From Rubinisphaera margarita (GTDB taxonomy: Bacteria > Planctomycetota > Planctomycetia > Planctomycetales > Planctomycetaceae), in assembly GCF_022267515.1 (NCBI RefSeq), contig NZ_JAKFGB010000021.1:345892-409891 (forward strand): DNA of 64,000 nucleotides, read 5' to 3'. The position numbers were made by a program, and so were the translations under genes. Positions within the stretch are counted from its first letter, which is position 1, and each line of letters begins with the position of its first letter. Below are positions 26,909 through 35,560 of the stretch, one piece after another. A model generated the notes under the pieces. It was not told where the DNA came from and did not search any database. It worked only from the letters and a program-made list of their open reading frames with translations.

Positions 26909-28476
26909 GCAGTGGCTCCCTCGGGAAGTTCGGCGATCAGGCTCTCGATGCCGTTGGTGTGGAAGTGGATGGAGACCGTGCTCTCGGCGCCGTCGTACTC
27001 GACCCGTTCGATCAGTAGTTGCAGAATACGGCTGCGGTCTTTGAGGCTCAGGCTGTCCCAAACCTGGTCGAATTGGCGGAGTGCGGTGCGGATCTGGTCG
27101 TCGCTTATGATCGGGCCCTCGTAGAGCTGGCGTTCGGCCTCGCGGAGCCGAGCTTCGATTCGTTGGATCCGGTCTTGAACGGCGGCGAGCTCTGCGGGAA
27201 CGAGCGTTGCCGGGTTGCGGGAGAGGCGTTCCAGTTCCCGGTCGGCGTTGGTCAGCTCCGTCGTGAGCTTCTTCTTCTGCTCCGTGGCCGTGGCTCTGGT
27301 CATCGCCTGCTCAGCCCGGACAGCGGCGATCGTCTGCTCGATCAGCCCCTCATCCTGTCCCATACCGCGTACGTGGTCGACGACATACTCTTCAATCTGG
27401 CCAGCGGGAATCGACTTCGACGGGCAGTCATGCCAACCCCGTTTCTGGGCATTGGTGCAGACGTAGTAGCGATAGCGTTTGCTCCGCTGCTTCGTGGTGT
27501 AGCTCTGCGTCATGCTGCAACCGCATGGTTCGCAGTAGAGCAGTCCCTGGAGCAGGGCGGTGGTCTTCGTTCGCGGATTTCCCGTTACGCGGTTCCGAAG
27601 CAGCTGGCTCTGGACCTGCCGGAAAGTATCGGCGTTCGCGATGGCCTCGTGCTGGCCCTCGTGGAGTTCGTCCTTGTATTTCACTTTCCCGACGTAGACC
27701 ACGTTGGTGAGCAGGGCGTGCAGTCGGGCTTTGTTAAAAGGTGTCCCGCCCCGAGGCTCTCCCTTCCGCGTCGTGTAAGACTTCGTGTTCCATCCCCGCT
27801 GATCGAGTTCGGCGATCGTGGCCAGCAGCGATCCTTTCTCGAGGTAGAGCTCGAAGATCTTCCGGACTTTGGCCGCTTCCCGGTCGTTGACCACCAGACG
27901 GGATTTCTCCCGATCGATGTCGTACCCGAGCAATGGCGGACCACCGAGGTAGCGTCCTTTCCGCCGGGCAGCCGCCATCTTGTCCCGCGTCCGTTCGCTG
28001 ATGATCTCCCGTTCGAACTGGGCGAAGCTGAGGAGGATGTTGAGCGTCAGCCGGCCCATGGAGGAGGTTGTGTTGAAGGCCTGCGTGACCGAGACAAAGC
28101 TGACATTGTGCCGCTCGAAGACCTCCATCACACGGGTGAAGTCCTTGAGCGAGCGACTCAGCCGGTCGACCTTATACACCACGACGCAGTCGACCTCTCC
28201 CGCTTCAATGTCGTCCAGGAGCCGCTTCAGGGCAGGGCGTTCCATGTTCCCGCCCGTGAACCCACCATCGTCGTAGTGGGTCGGCAGGCACACCCAGCCC
28301 TCGCCTCTCTGGCTGGTAATGTAGGCTTCGCCGGCTTCCCGCTGGGCATCGAGGGAATTGAATTCCTGCTCCAGACCTTCTTCGGTCGATTTGCGGGTGT
28401 AGATCGCACACCGGACCTGAGGCGTCGTCTTTTCGGGAGTCGTTCTACGTCGTGGCATTCTTGGCCTCCTTGCCAT
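26905..28476 (-). CDS. Large serine recombinase
   Basis: The 523-residue protein has an N-terminal resolvase catalytic domain with the nucleophile in AIYTRKSTEEG and the conserved VVVYKVDRLSRSLKDF and GRLTLNILLSFAQFEREI. It then has the recombinase DNA-binding domain (LLGYDIDREKSRLVVNDREA, ending in LLTNVVYVGKVKYK). A zinc beta-ribbon follows (LYCEPCGCSM ... YVCTNAQKRGWHDCPS), then a coiled-coil segment. This is the layout of phage-type integrases acting on attP/attB without accessory DNA bending. It forms an operon with DUF2924 upstream (32-bp overlap) and a helix-turn-helix gene downstream (4-bp overlap). It may mobilise the replication/terminase module to its right. I did not find its attachment sites. 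Confidence 0.92.
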   Translation of the reverse strand: MARRPRMPRRRTTPEKTTPQVRCAIYTRKSTEEGLEQEFNSLDAQREAGEAYITSQRGEGWVCLPTHYDDGGFTGGNMERPALKRLLDDIEAGEVDCVVVYKVDRLSRSLKDFTRVMEVFERHNVSFVSVTQAFNTTSSMGRLTLNILLSFAQFEREIISERTRDKMAAARRKGRYLGGPPLLGYDIDREKSRLVVNDREAAKVRKIFELYLEKGSLLATIAELDQRGWNTKSYTTRKGEPRGGTPFNKARLHALLTNVVYVGKVKYKDELHEGQHEAIANADTFRQVQSQLLRNRVTGNPRTKTTALLQGLLYCEPCGCSMTQSYTTKQRSKRYRYYVCTNAQKRGWHDCPSKSIPAGQIEEYVVDHVRGMGQDEGLIEQTIAAVRAEQAMTRATATEQKKKLTTELTNADRELERLSRNPATLVPAELAAVQDRIQRIEARLREAERQLYEGPIISDDQIRTALRQFDQVWDSLSLKDRSRILQLLIERVEYDGAESTVSIHFHTNGIESLIAELPEGATA

Positions 28477-28954
28477 TCAGGCGGAAGAACAGAAACCCGT
28501 TGCCGTGGGAGCCTGTAATCGCTTTGGCGACGGCGCTCAGCGATTTGTAGACCTCCCCGGCGTAGAGAAACCCGTCCGCCAGCACCGTGACCTGCAGTGT
28601 CTGGCCTTTGTATTCCCGGGTGATGGTCGTTCCCGGCAGCGGGACGCGGGGATCGTGATTCGTTTCGATCTTCGAGGTACACACCTTCGTCGGGGCATGC
28701 CTGGAAGGCTGTGTACTCTTCGGGGCCATCACCCGGAGGTCGGCGTCGTTGGCGATCTCGAAGGCGCGTTGCCGGGCCCGCTCCGAGATGTCGCCGTAGG
28801 CGTTGGCCTGCATTCGCCAGATGATGCGTTTGATGAGCCAGGTGCGGTGGTTGGACCGGCACGCTTCCCGGAACACGTCCTCGTACTTCTCTTTGAGCTG
28901 CTTGGTGGTGAGCTGCCGCAGCCGGGCCAGCTCGAATTCCACGTCGACCTTCAT
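28445..28954 (-). CDS. DUF2924 protein
   Basis: The 169-residue protein begins MKVDVEFELARLRQLTTKQL, followed by FREACRSNHRTWLIKRIIWRM and AYGDISERARQRA, and ends with a small beta domain (LPGTTITREYKGQTLQVTVL, then SLSAVAKAITGSHGNGFLFF). These are hallmarks of DUF2924. The family is regularly encoded just before a serine recombinase in mobile elements; its biochemical role is unknown. A GGAG ribosome site precedes the ATG. It overlaps the recombinase gene by 32 bp. Confidence 0.88.
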   Translation of the reverse strand: MKVDVEFELARLRQLTTKQLKEKYEDVFREACRSNHRTWLIKRIIWRMQANAYGDISERARQRAFEIANDADLRVMAPKSTQPSRHAPTKVCTSKIETNHDPRVPLPGTTITREYKGQTLQVTVLADGFLYAGEVYKSLSAVAKAITGSHGNGFLFFRLNGKEAKNATT

Positions 28955-29045
28955 GGTGGTGTTCTCCTTGCTTTAGAATGATGTCGCGGCGGCTCTCGAA
29001 CGCCGTTAACCGCTGGACACACTGGGCCAACCCGGGCCGGAAAGC

Positions 29046-29180
29046 TCAAGCGACCTCGCGGGAGGTTGTGGCGGTGTTTTCAGAATCGCCGGAGGGGAGG
29101 TCTCCGTGGGCGGCGAGGCGGAGAATGGCTTTGGCGAGGAGGGCGGCGATATCGGCGATCGCAGGGCATTCGTGCGGCAT
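29046..29180 (-). CDS. Small protein at the head of the recombinase cassette
   Basis: A 44-residue frame starts at ATG 29180, with AGGA 7 bases upstream. It begins MPHECPAIADIAALLAKAIL and continues RLAAHGDLPSGDSENTATTS. It lies 91 bp upstream of the DUF2924 gene on the same strand. Codon use is as GC-rich as the neighbouring genes. I believe similar short frames precede DUF2924 in other cassettes, but function is unknown. Confidence 0.5.
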   Translation of the reverse strand: MPHECPAIADIAALLAKAILRLAAHGDLPSGDSENTATTSREVA

Positions 29181-29259
29181 CGGCTGGTCCTGTTCCGTGG
29201 ATGAATCGTGTGGTTCTCTATCTGTTAACTACACGGTTCCGTGACGAAGTGGCCAAAGA

Positions 29260-29274
29260 TTTCAAAATTTGAAA
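29260..29274. promoter_or_regulatory. Palindrome between divergent cassettes
   Basis: TTTCAAAATTTGAAA is a perfect 7-bp inverted repeat around one base. It lies in an AT-rich stretch between the minus-strand recombinase operon (first start at 29180) and the plus-strand gene at 29357. Position and symmetry fit an operator controlling divergent transcription. No protein can be linked to it. Confidence 0.4.
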
Positions 29275-29356
29275 GGGGTACTTGTGTTAACCATCGGGTG
29301 TGGGTATCGTACCTGCACAAGTGTTCGCATTGTCATTATAAGACGGGTGATAGTGA

Positions 29357-30578
29357 ATGAGCCGGCAGTTCACGCCTCAGACGTTCTTCCGCTGTGTTTC
29401 AACCTGTGCGTTGGATGATTTCTTCCAGCATCTCAATCTCCCGATGGACGTCAGGTGGGGCGACGTCTCCGCAAATAATATTGCCCCTGTCGTAGACGCC
29501 TATTCGCGGCTCGACGCATCGCAACAGAAGAAGGCCGAGAAGGAGATGCGAGCCATTTTCACTCTGGCAACCTCCCAAGGCAGCGAGTGTCTGGCAGAAG
29601 CCGCCCGGCAATTGAACAGTAAGAGATATCGAGAAGAGATCCCCGTCGATGCGACCGACTATGAACGGGCAGTCTGGTGCTGGCAGCACATCCGTAAGCT
29701 GTTCAACACCGCGTTGCGGATCCAGTCGATCGACAATCTGAACTGGTGGCGAAAGAGATACGATTTACCTCGACAACAACCAGATCTTTCTCCTGCGGCA
29801 CTTCAGCGACTTAAGCTCGGAATCAGCGACTACCTGGTGAGTAAGCAAGGACGAGGTCAGCAGTGCACGGTCGATAAGTACGAGCGCGGCGACACCGTCT
29901 ATCTGTTCGCGGATCCGGATGACTACATCACCAAGTACGAGTCTCACGACAAGCGAGGAAGACTCCGGTCCCGCCGCATCCGTCCCACGTTCACAGTCGG
30001 TTTTGCGTTTTGTCAGAGTGAAGGCACCTCTGGAAGTCTGTGCGAGAGGGAGTGCAGCACTCAAAGAGCAGTTCGAGAAAGCATTCGCACGTGAAATGCT
30101 ATGCATGGACCTGCCTTCGTGGTTGAGTTTTGTCGGTTACGACCTCGATCACCTGAAGCACTCAACGACGCTCTTGGAGACAGATCCGGGCGATTACATC
30201 GCCGTGAAGATTCGCAAGTTGCGATTCAAGTGCAAAGGGACTCGTCGATCAATTGTTCTGCAAATTGACGACACAGACGAGTACGACAGCATTCACACGA
30301 TGATCGACGAATACCTGCATCCCGAACACGCTGAGATGGACGATCTGTTCGTTGATCACGCAACGATCCGATTCGAGTTTCAGACGCACGAGTCCCGCAA
30401 GACCGGCAGGATCAGTGTGGACATCGGATATCCCAATTCCTGTAACTTCCGCAATACGCATCAGGAATGGGAGGAACTGATCCGAAAGTACCTCAGTCGG
30501 TGGAGAATTGCGCGTGCACAGTGTGCTGACAACGATTCTGAGACGGTGGGATCTGAAGCCACCCTGTCTGCATGGTGA
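29357..30578 (+). pseudogene. Unknown gene interrupted by a +1 frameshift
   Basis: The frame starting MSRQFTPQTFFRCVSTCALD stays protein-like to about residue 215 (LFADPDDYITKYESHDKRGR). It then becomes low-quality in this frame, while the +1 frame picks up LRFVRVKAPLEVCARGSAAL and runs to a stop at 30578 (YPNSCNFRNTHQEWEELIRK). The switch falls near 29990-30010, which contains GGTTTTGCGTTTTGTC. A single indel or a programmed +1 shift would give a protein of about 405 residues. I do not recognise either half. The first part is helical, and the second part is mixed alpha/beta with acidic patches. It heads a plus-strand series of phage-like replication genes. Confidence 0.55.
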
Positions 30579-31491
30579 CGAATTCAATAGCCTTGTTGAT
30601 TCCCCAGCGGCGAGCTCATTCGTTCGCAAGATGGTCGTTCCCCGTAGCGATGTCGGCTCGGTGGACTGCGTGAGCTGCGGAGCCGGTCATCGCTGTGATG
30701 TCACCTATATCTGCAATGAGAAGGGCCATTCCATCCCGATGGCTTTCTGTCCGGAATGTGGCCTGTACCAGGTCTCCGAATTTGAGTTGAAGCGATGGCA
30801 GATCTGTACCCGGTCGGCATTGCAGACGCTGTTCGATCTCACCGATGTGCGAGTCGAAATCGAGCCCCTGGATGACGAGGTCCTGTGGCGAATCGGGAAA
30901 GCGTCGTGGGGTGGGCCTGTCCACGACCTGTTGTTTGCCGTTGGTCCAGCCGCAATTCGGAGCAGCCGAGCGATGGACTACTTATCTCGGTATCCAAAGT
31001 CAGCTCTATTTGTGGCTAGTGAACGGACTGCCGAGCGTGTTGCAGTGAAGGTCTCGAATCGTGTTTTCTCATTGGAGTCAGTCTTTGACTTCGATGGTGA
31101 GCGGATCCGCGTGAATCTGGAATCGGTAAAGCAGTCACTGATCGACAATCGCGTCTTCTCGAAAGCGGCTGAGAAGGAGCGTCGACCGCGACGAAGTTCA
31201 CGCCTTGAGGCGACAGCCAAAATAAAAGACGAGTTGATTTCGCATTTGATAGATGCCCGGGACCACGCGGTTTCGACAAGGTATTCGGAAGGCGAAGCCA
31301 AGCTTCTCGATCGTCCCACACAGAAAGACATCGCAAAATTGACAGGCTTAACAACAACGAGTGTAAATCGCTGTTTCACAGATCCGGCGAACCACGAGAT
31401 CCGGCACATCTATGAGGTGCTGGATGATGTAGAGAAGATTGTCACGTATTCTGGAAGTCTCCGACGTGATGGGATCACTGCGGCGGACTGA
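30514..31491 (+). CDS. Zinc-ribbon protein with C-terminal helix-turn-helix
   Basis: From the GTG at 30514 (GGAG 8 nt upstream) the protein has 325 residues; a TTG at 30508 is an alternative. Four cysteines in CVSCGAG and FCPECGLY form a zinc ribbon near residue 50. The C-terminal third is basic (AAEKERRPRRSSRLEATAKI). It ends with a helix-turn-helix, DRPTQKDIAKLTGLTTTSVN, which reads like a sigma-factor or phage-regulator recognition helix. The start overlaps the preceding frameshifted gene by 65 bp. A transcriptional regulator of the module is likely, but the family is unknown. Confidence 0.6.
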   Translation: MHSVLTTILRRWDLKPPCLHGDEFNSLVDSPAASSFVRKMVVPRSDVGSVDCVSCGAGHRCDVTYICNEKGHSIPMAFCPECGLYQVSEFELKRWQICTRSALQTLFDLTDVRVEIEPLDDEVLWRIGKASWGGPVHDLLFAVGPAAIRSSRAMDYLSRYPKSALFVASERTAERVAVKVSNRVFSLESVFDFDGERIRVNLESVKQSLIDNRVFSKAAEKERRPRRSSRLEATAKIKDELISHLIDARDHAVSTRYSEGEAKLLDRPTQKDIAKLTGLTTTSVNRCFTDPANHEIRHIYEVLDDVEKIVTYSGSLRRDGITAAD

Positions 31492-31558
31492 ATTGCAGCA
31501 AGTCCATTTAACTGCAACTGCAATTTGAAATTCTGAACATCGCAATTATCGGCTGCGG

Positions 31559-31588
31559 AACGGGTTACGTTTCGTGGCCGTTTTTTTT
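31559..31588 (+). terminator. Probable rho-independent terminator
   Basis: AACGG (31559-31563) pairs with CCGTT (31578-31582) around a GC-containing loop and is followed by eight T residues (31581-31588). It separates the zinc-ribbon gene from the sigma-factor gene. The stem is short. Confidence 0.5.
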
Positions 31589-31670
31589 GTCTGCGTAGCT
31601 GCAATTTCCCCGGGTTTTGTGCCGTGCATTGGACACGGCGTTCAGGCAAACCCCCGTCAGGGAAATGACA

Positions 31671-32252
31671 ATGCAGAACGCGTTTCACGAGGATCTCAAA
31701 CACCAGATCGTCCAGCCCGAGTCCCCCGTTCGCCAGATGGTGCTCAGCAAAGCCCGCCGCTTCCAACGACACGCCCGTCTGCGGCACTTCGACCGATCTG
31801 ATATCGAACAGACGATTTGGAAGGTGCTGCTCAAGGCACTCGCGAAGTATTCGCCGGAGCGGGGAGAACTTCTCGGCTATTGCCACAAGGTCGTTGACTC
31901 CGCGATCGCCAACTTTCTCCGGCATCACGCCGTGGATCTTCGGCGCTGCGATGAGCAGGTCTCTCTGGAAGAGCTGACGCCCGAGATTCTCGAGTTGACG
32001 CTCGGTGCCGAGATGGAGGGAGCGGATCTTTGCGTTGATCTTGCCGAAGCACTCGCATCTCTCCCGCCGGACCAGCGAACGATCTGCTTGCGACTGATGA
32101 CGGAGACAAAAAGCGAAGCGGCAAGGCAGTTGGGAATCCCTCGTACAACGCTCCAGGGACGCATCGAAAAACTGCGTCACCAACTGGCTGCGGCGGGACT
32201 GAAGGACCATCACACGACTGGCCGGTTAACGCCTTCGAAAAACTTCCGATGA
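31671..32252 (+). CDS. RNA polymerase sigma-70-like factor
   Basis: The protein has about 193 residues from the ATG at 31671, which has AGGGA seven bases upstream. The sigma2-like region is RHFDRSDIEQTIWKVLLKAL with YSPERGELLGYCHKVVDSAI. A sigma4-like region near the C-terminus is LPPDQRTICLRLMTETKSEA then ARQLGIPRTTLQGRIEKLR. The layout matches ECF-like factors found in planctomycete phage-like elements. It probably directs transcription of the downstream replication and packaging genes. Two CTGCAATT copies and one inverted copy lie upstream (31491-31606). Confidence 0.75.
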   Translation: MQNAFHEDLKHQIVQPESPVRQMVLSKARRFQRHARLRHFDRSDIEQTIWKVLLKALAKYSPERGELLGYCHKVVDSAIANFLRHHAVDLRRCDEQVSLEELTPEILELTLGAEMEGADLCVDLAEALASLPPDQRTICLRLMTETKSEAARQLGIPRTTLQGRIEKLRHQLAAAGLKDHHTTGRLTPSKNFR

Positions 32253-32346
32253 GATCCGAAAAAAATCTTGGTAACCGCGGTCAGTTCGTCCGCGAAAGGT
32301 GTAGTTAATAGATAGAGGGACATTGTTTTTCACAAAGGAGAAAGGG

Positions 32347-32637
32347 ATGGCGGAAACTTACCGCTATGTGTTCAAGCCGAATGTTTCGATGGTGGAGGTG
32401 CAGGCTTCGCTGTTGCTTTCGGTATGGGCGACCGAGGCGTTGCACGGAACGTCGCAGGTGCAGCTGGATGCGGACTACGAATTCGATGAGGAAGACCGGA
32501 AGGTCGTTATCGACGCCAGTACGGAAGTGGGGAAGGATCTCAACCGAATCCTGATGGGCTTCCTGCAGCGGGAATTCGAACCGCACGAGTTCTCAGTTGA
32601 ACGCATCACAGAAACCCCGCAACCAGTCGCCGCTTGA
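32347..32637 (+). CDS. Small conserved-looking protein of the replication module
   Basis: The 96-residue protein starts at ATG 32347 behind a strong AAAGGAGAAAGGG. It begins MAETYRYVFKPNVSMVEVQA, followed by alpha/beta segments (LDADYEFDEEDRKVVIDAS) and an acidic helix. No motif identifies it. It overlaps the frame of the primase gene by a few bases and is co-oriented, so it is part of the same operon. The strong ribosome site suggests high expression. Confidence 0.65.
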   Translation: MAETYRYVFKPNVSMVEVQASLLLSVWATEALHGTSQVQLDADYEFDEEDRKVVIDASTEVGKDLNRILMGFLQREFEPHEFSVERITETPQPVAA

Positions 32638-32651
32638 GGACGGACAGCGAT

Positions 32652-33725
32652 ATGCACGGAAGCAATGAGAAGTGGCAACGTGTGAGCCGCCTGCATCCAT
32701 GCCCCATCTGCGGGAGACCGGACTGGTGTCTGATTTCCCTAGATGGGACGGCGGCGATCTGTGGCCGCACGTCCGACGGAGCCATCAAGTACATCGACGG
32801 CTCGGGATTTCTGCACCGCATCGATCCCGACCGTGTTGTGCCGCTCCCGCCGGTCACAGCCGTTTCGGACGACTCCGAGAAGCCCGACTTCATTGCACTA
32901 CTCCGGCAGCACCGTGAGCACGCCGAACCCCGCCTTCAGGATCTGGCTCGCACACTCGGCGTCAGTGCCGATGCTCTTCGCAATCTCAAGGTTGGCTTCG
33001 ACAACCGCAAACAGCAGTTCCTGTTCCCGGAGCGGGACGGGCAGGGGACCATCGTCGGCATCCTGACCCGCGATCAATACAGTCAAAAGAAACGCCTCAA
33101 AGGCTCGAAGAACGGTCTCAGCTACGCGGATGCCTGGGACAGTGGCGAAGGCCCCGTGATCCTCGTCGAAGGCCCGACCGACACCGCCGCCTTGCTGACG
33201 CTCGGCCTCAACGCCATCGGACGTCCCAGCAACCGGGGCGGTGTGGTCTTTCTGGCTGAGCTGCTGCACGACTTCCCGGAGGATCGTGAGATCATCGTTC
33301 TCGGGGATGATGACCAGAAGGAAGACGGGCTGTGGCCAGGCAAGGACGGTGCGGTTCAGACGGCGAAGGATTTGGCCACCCGACTCGAGCGAACCGTCTG
33401 CTGGGCGATTACGCCGGACCACGCCAAAGATGCCCGGGAATGGTTGAGTCGGTATGTGACTTCTGAGCCGCTCAAAATGCAGCAGTGCTTTCTCGATGGG
33501 CTGCACCCGAAGAAGATCACACCCCCACCAACGGTCCGAGTTCCGCAACTCCGCGTTCCCGACACACTGCTCGGGGACTATCGCGATGAGATGGTCATGG
33601 CCCGGCTGCGAGGTATCGACCAGCCCGGGTTCTACCTCGACCGCTCGATGACTGGCACCGGCAAATCGACCGTGGATCTCGAAGTCGTGAAGGTGCTCAT
33701 CAAGCTCGCAGGAGGTGCCGCGTGA
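32652..33725 (+). CDS. DNA primase with Toprim domain and C-terminal Walker A
   Basis: Near the N-terminus a zinc-finger-like segment is visible (HPCPICGRPDWCLISLDGTA with AAICGR). A Toprim domain follows: GEGPVILVEGPTDTAALLTL with the catalytic glutamate, and IIVLGDDDQK with the DxD motif. This fits a DnaG-like phage primase. The last ~35 residues do not belong to a primase. YLDRSMTGTGKSTVDLEVVK holds a P-loop (TGTGKS) like that of a superfamily 2 helicase, whose other motifs lie in the next gene. The stop overlaps that gene's GTG by 4 bp (GTGA). I chose ATG 32652; the frame is open upstream to a TTG at 32634. Confidence 0.82.
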   Translation: MHGSNEKWQRVSRLHPCPICGRPDWCLISLDGTAAICGRTSDGAIKYIDGSGFLHRIDPDRVVPLPPVTAVSDDSEKPDFIALLRQHREHAEPRLQDLARTLGVSADALRNLKVGFDNRKQQFLFPERDGQGTIVGILTRDQYSQKKRLKGSKNGLSYADAWDSGEGPVILVEGPTDTAALLTLGLNAIGRPSNRGGVVFLAELLHDFPEDREIIVLGDDDQKEDGLWPGKDGAVQTAKDLATRLERTVCWAITPDHAKDAREWLSRYVTSEPLKMQQCFLDGLHPKKITPPPTVRVPQLRVPDTLLGDYRDEMVMARLRGIDQPGFYLDRSMTGTGKSTVDLEVVKVLIKLAGGAA

Positions 33726-35557
33726 AGGCTCTCCTCGCGTATCCGACGCATCGCAACCTGGCCGAAGAACTCGAGCGGTACGAAGCCGCCGAGATCGACG
33801 CCGCTGCCTACCCTGTCCGGGCCACGACAGAAGCCGAAGACCACGCGATCAATTGCTGGAATCCGGAAGCGGATCAGGCTGAACAGATCGGGTTACCCGT
33901 CGTCAAAACCATCTGCAACGGCTGCGAGTATCGGAGCCAGTGTGCCGACGATGGCTACCTCGCTCAGATGCAGCGAGCCCGGGAAGCGACCGTGTCACTG
34001 GTCACGCACCAGCGGCTCTCGAAATCGGGCTTCGAAGAACTGGCGGGCGAGCGCCCGTTCGCCTCGGTCCACGAAGACGTGCTGACGGTGCTGCGTCCTG
34101 AGATGACGCTAACGCTTCAGGATCTGTTCCTGGTGCGCCATTTCGTGGACGGCATGGTCGGCAATCCCAAACACCTCGACTGGTACAGCAGCGACGAACT
34201 CACGACCCGTGACGGAGAGGTGATTCAAGACCAGGACCTCGTCGTCAAACGCCAGCGAATCTACGAGGCGATGATCGAACTCGGCAACATGCTTGAGGAT
34301 CTGGAGAACGCCCTCAACGCGGCGGAGACCACGCAGGCCTGGCATTCGCCGGTCACGATCAAGACACCACCCGGCTTTGAGTCGTTTCTGTGGCGAGTCC
34401 TCAAATACGAACGCGTCCGCTTCGAAGAATCGCCGTGGCGGTTTATCCTGGCGGCGCTGACCGGGCAGTTGTATGCGGGCATGATAATTGTCACCGAACA
34501 TCACGTCAAAGGTGCACCACAAGGAACGACGGTGAAGTTCCGGAAGGCCTACGGCGTTGTCCGCAACGACCCTCCCGCCGGCAAGACCGTCTGGTTTTCG
34601 GATGCCACAGCAGATCAGGATACGCTCGAGTCCTTGCTCGACGGTCGCGTGATCGACGCCACCCCCGGCGGCGTTGTCCCGCTGCAGAAGAAGGCCGAGC
34701 AGTACCACCGAGACATCACCCGAAAAACGCAGCCGGCCGTACTCCGGTCACTGATCCGCGGTCTGCTGTGCAAATACCTTGACCGGATCGCGGTGGGCGT
34801 CATCACGCACAGCAATCTGCTGCCGGCCATTGAGAAGCTCGAACCGGAGTTCCGGGACCGCATTATCAAGACGAGTTACTACGGCTCCGGCGATGAGCGA
34901 TCTAGCAACGACTGGTACCGCCACTGCGACCTGATCCTCGTCTTGGGGACACCTCGCGTTCCGGCCACGACCGTCATCGAATATCTCATTCGTATCGGGG
35001 AATGGGATGCCGCCTGCGCTGCGTCCGAATGGGGCGAGATCTACTGGCATGCGGAAACGACCGACGGCGAAGACTTGAAGCTCTCAGGACGCGGCTATTA
35101 CGACCCGCTGTGGATGACGGCTCATCGGGCCATTGTCCGGGCCAACGTCGTTCAGGCGATTGGTCGGGGCCGTGGCATCCTCAAGGATGGCTGTGATGTC
35201 ATCGTGCTCAGTTCCGAAGAGTGCGGACTGCGGGTGATCAACGATCGGCCGCCCACCATGAACGACCAGCTCGTGCGTGTTTGGGGACTGATCCAGGAGC
35301 TAACGGCAAGAAACCTTAAGTTAATTAATTATACAAAACTTGCCGTTAGCACGTCGGAGGTGGCTGACGCCGCCCACGTCCCTCTCCGTACCGCCCGCTA
35401 TCTGCTGTCCGAGCTCGAATCGCTCAACCTGATCCACCGCGAAGGACCACGCTCCGGCTGGTTGCGTGGACCAGCTCCCGCTTCACAAATGTCGTCTGCG
35501 CCAGATAGTGCTGGTCGCGACAATAGCAACCCTGATCCTCAGACTGAAGGAGTCTAG
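33722..35557 (+). CDS. DinG/XPD-like helicase lacking its own Walker A
   Basis: The 611-residue protein starts immediately at a motif Ia-like strand (KALLAYPTHRNLAEELERYE). It has four cysteines in NCWNPEA, ICNGCEYRSQC, spaced like the iron-sulfur cluster of XPD/DinG helicases. VSLVTHQRL corresponds to their VNH motif, and ASVHEDVL to the DEAH box. The C-terminal RecA-like domain has AVGVITHSN and the arginine-finger motif VVQAIGRGRG. A small winged-helix-like tail follows (STSEVADAAHVPLRTARYLL). The P-loop is absent here and sits at the end of the preceding gene. Either the two polypeptides assemble, or a frameshift at the overlap fuses them. It probably unwinds DNA for the module's replication. 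Confidence 0.72.
   Translation: MKALLAYPTHRNLAEELERYEAAEIDAAAYPVRATTEAEDHAINCWNPEADQAEQIGLPVVKTICNGCEYRSQCADDGYLAQMQRAREATVSLVTHQRLSKSGFEELAGERPFASVHEDVLTVLRPEMTLTLQDLFLVRHFVDGMVGNPKHLDWYSSDELTTRDGEVIQDQDLVVKRQRIYEAMIELGNMLEDLENALNAAETTQAWHSPVTIKTPPGFESFLWRVLKYERVRFEESPWRFILAALTGQLYAGMIIVTEHHVKGAPQGTTVKFRKAYGVVRNDPPAGKTVWFSDATADQDTLESLLDGRVIDATPGGVVPLQKKAEQYHRDITRKTQPAVLRSLIRGLLCKYLDRIAVGVITHSNLLPAIEKLEPEFRDRIIKTSYYGSGDERSSNDWYRHCDLILVLGTPRVPATTVIEYLIRIGEWDAACAASEWGEIYWHAETTDGEDLKLSGRGYYDPLWMTAHRAIVRANVVQAIGRGRGILKDGCDVIVLSSEECGLRVINDRPPTMNDQLVRVWGLIQELTARNLKLINYTKLAVSTSEVADAAHVPLRTARYLLSELESLNLIHREGPRSGWLRGPAPASQMSSAPDSAGRDNSNPDPQTEGV
35299..35350. repeat. Perfect 12-bp inverted repeat around an AT-rich spacer inside the helicase gene
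   Basis: GCTAACGGCAAG (35299-35310) and CTTGCCGTTAGC (35339-35350) are exact reverse complements. The 28-bp spacer is almost entirely A and T, including TTAAGTTAATTAATTATAC, in a gene that is otherwise GC-rich. The coding frame stays open through it (LTARNLKLINYTKLAVSTS). A candidate origin of replication or an inserted small palindromic element. Confidence 0.6.
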
Positions 35558-35560
35558 TTC

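Noticed and set aside
27019..28518. 499-codon plus-strand frame antisense to the serine recombinase
   Set aside because: No recognisable domain, and the opposite strand encodes a complete recombinase and the DUF2924 end.
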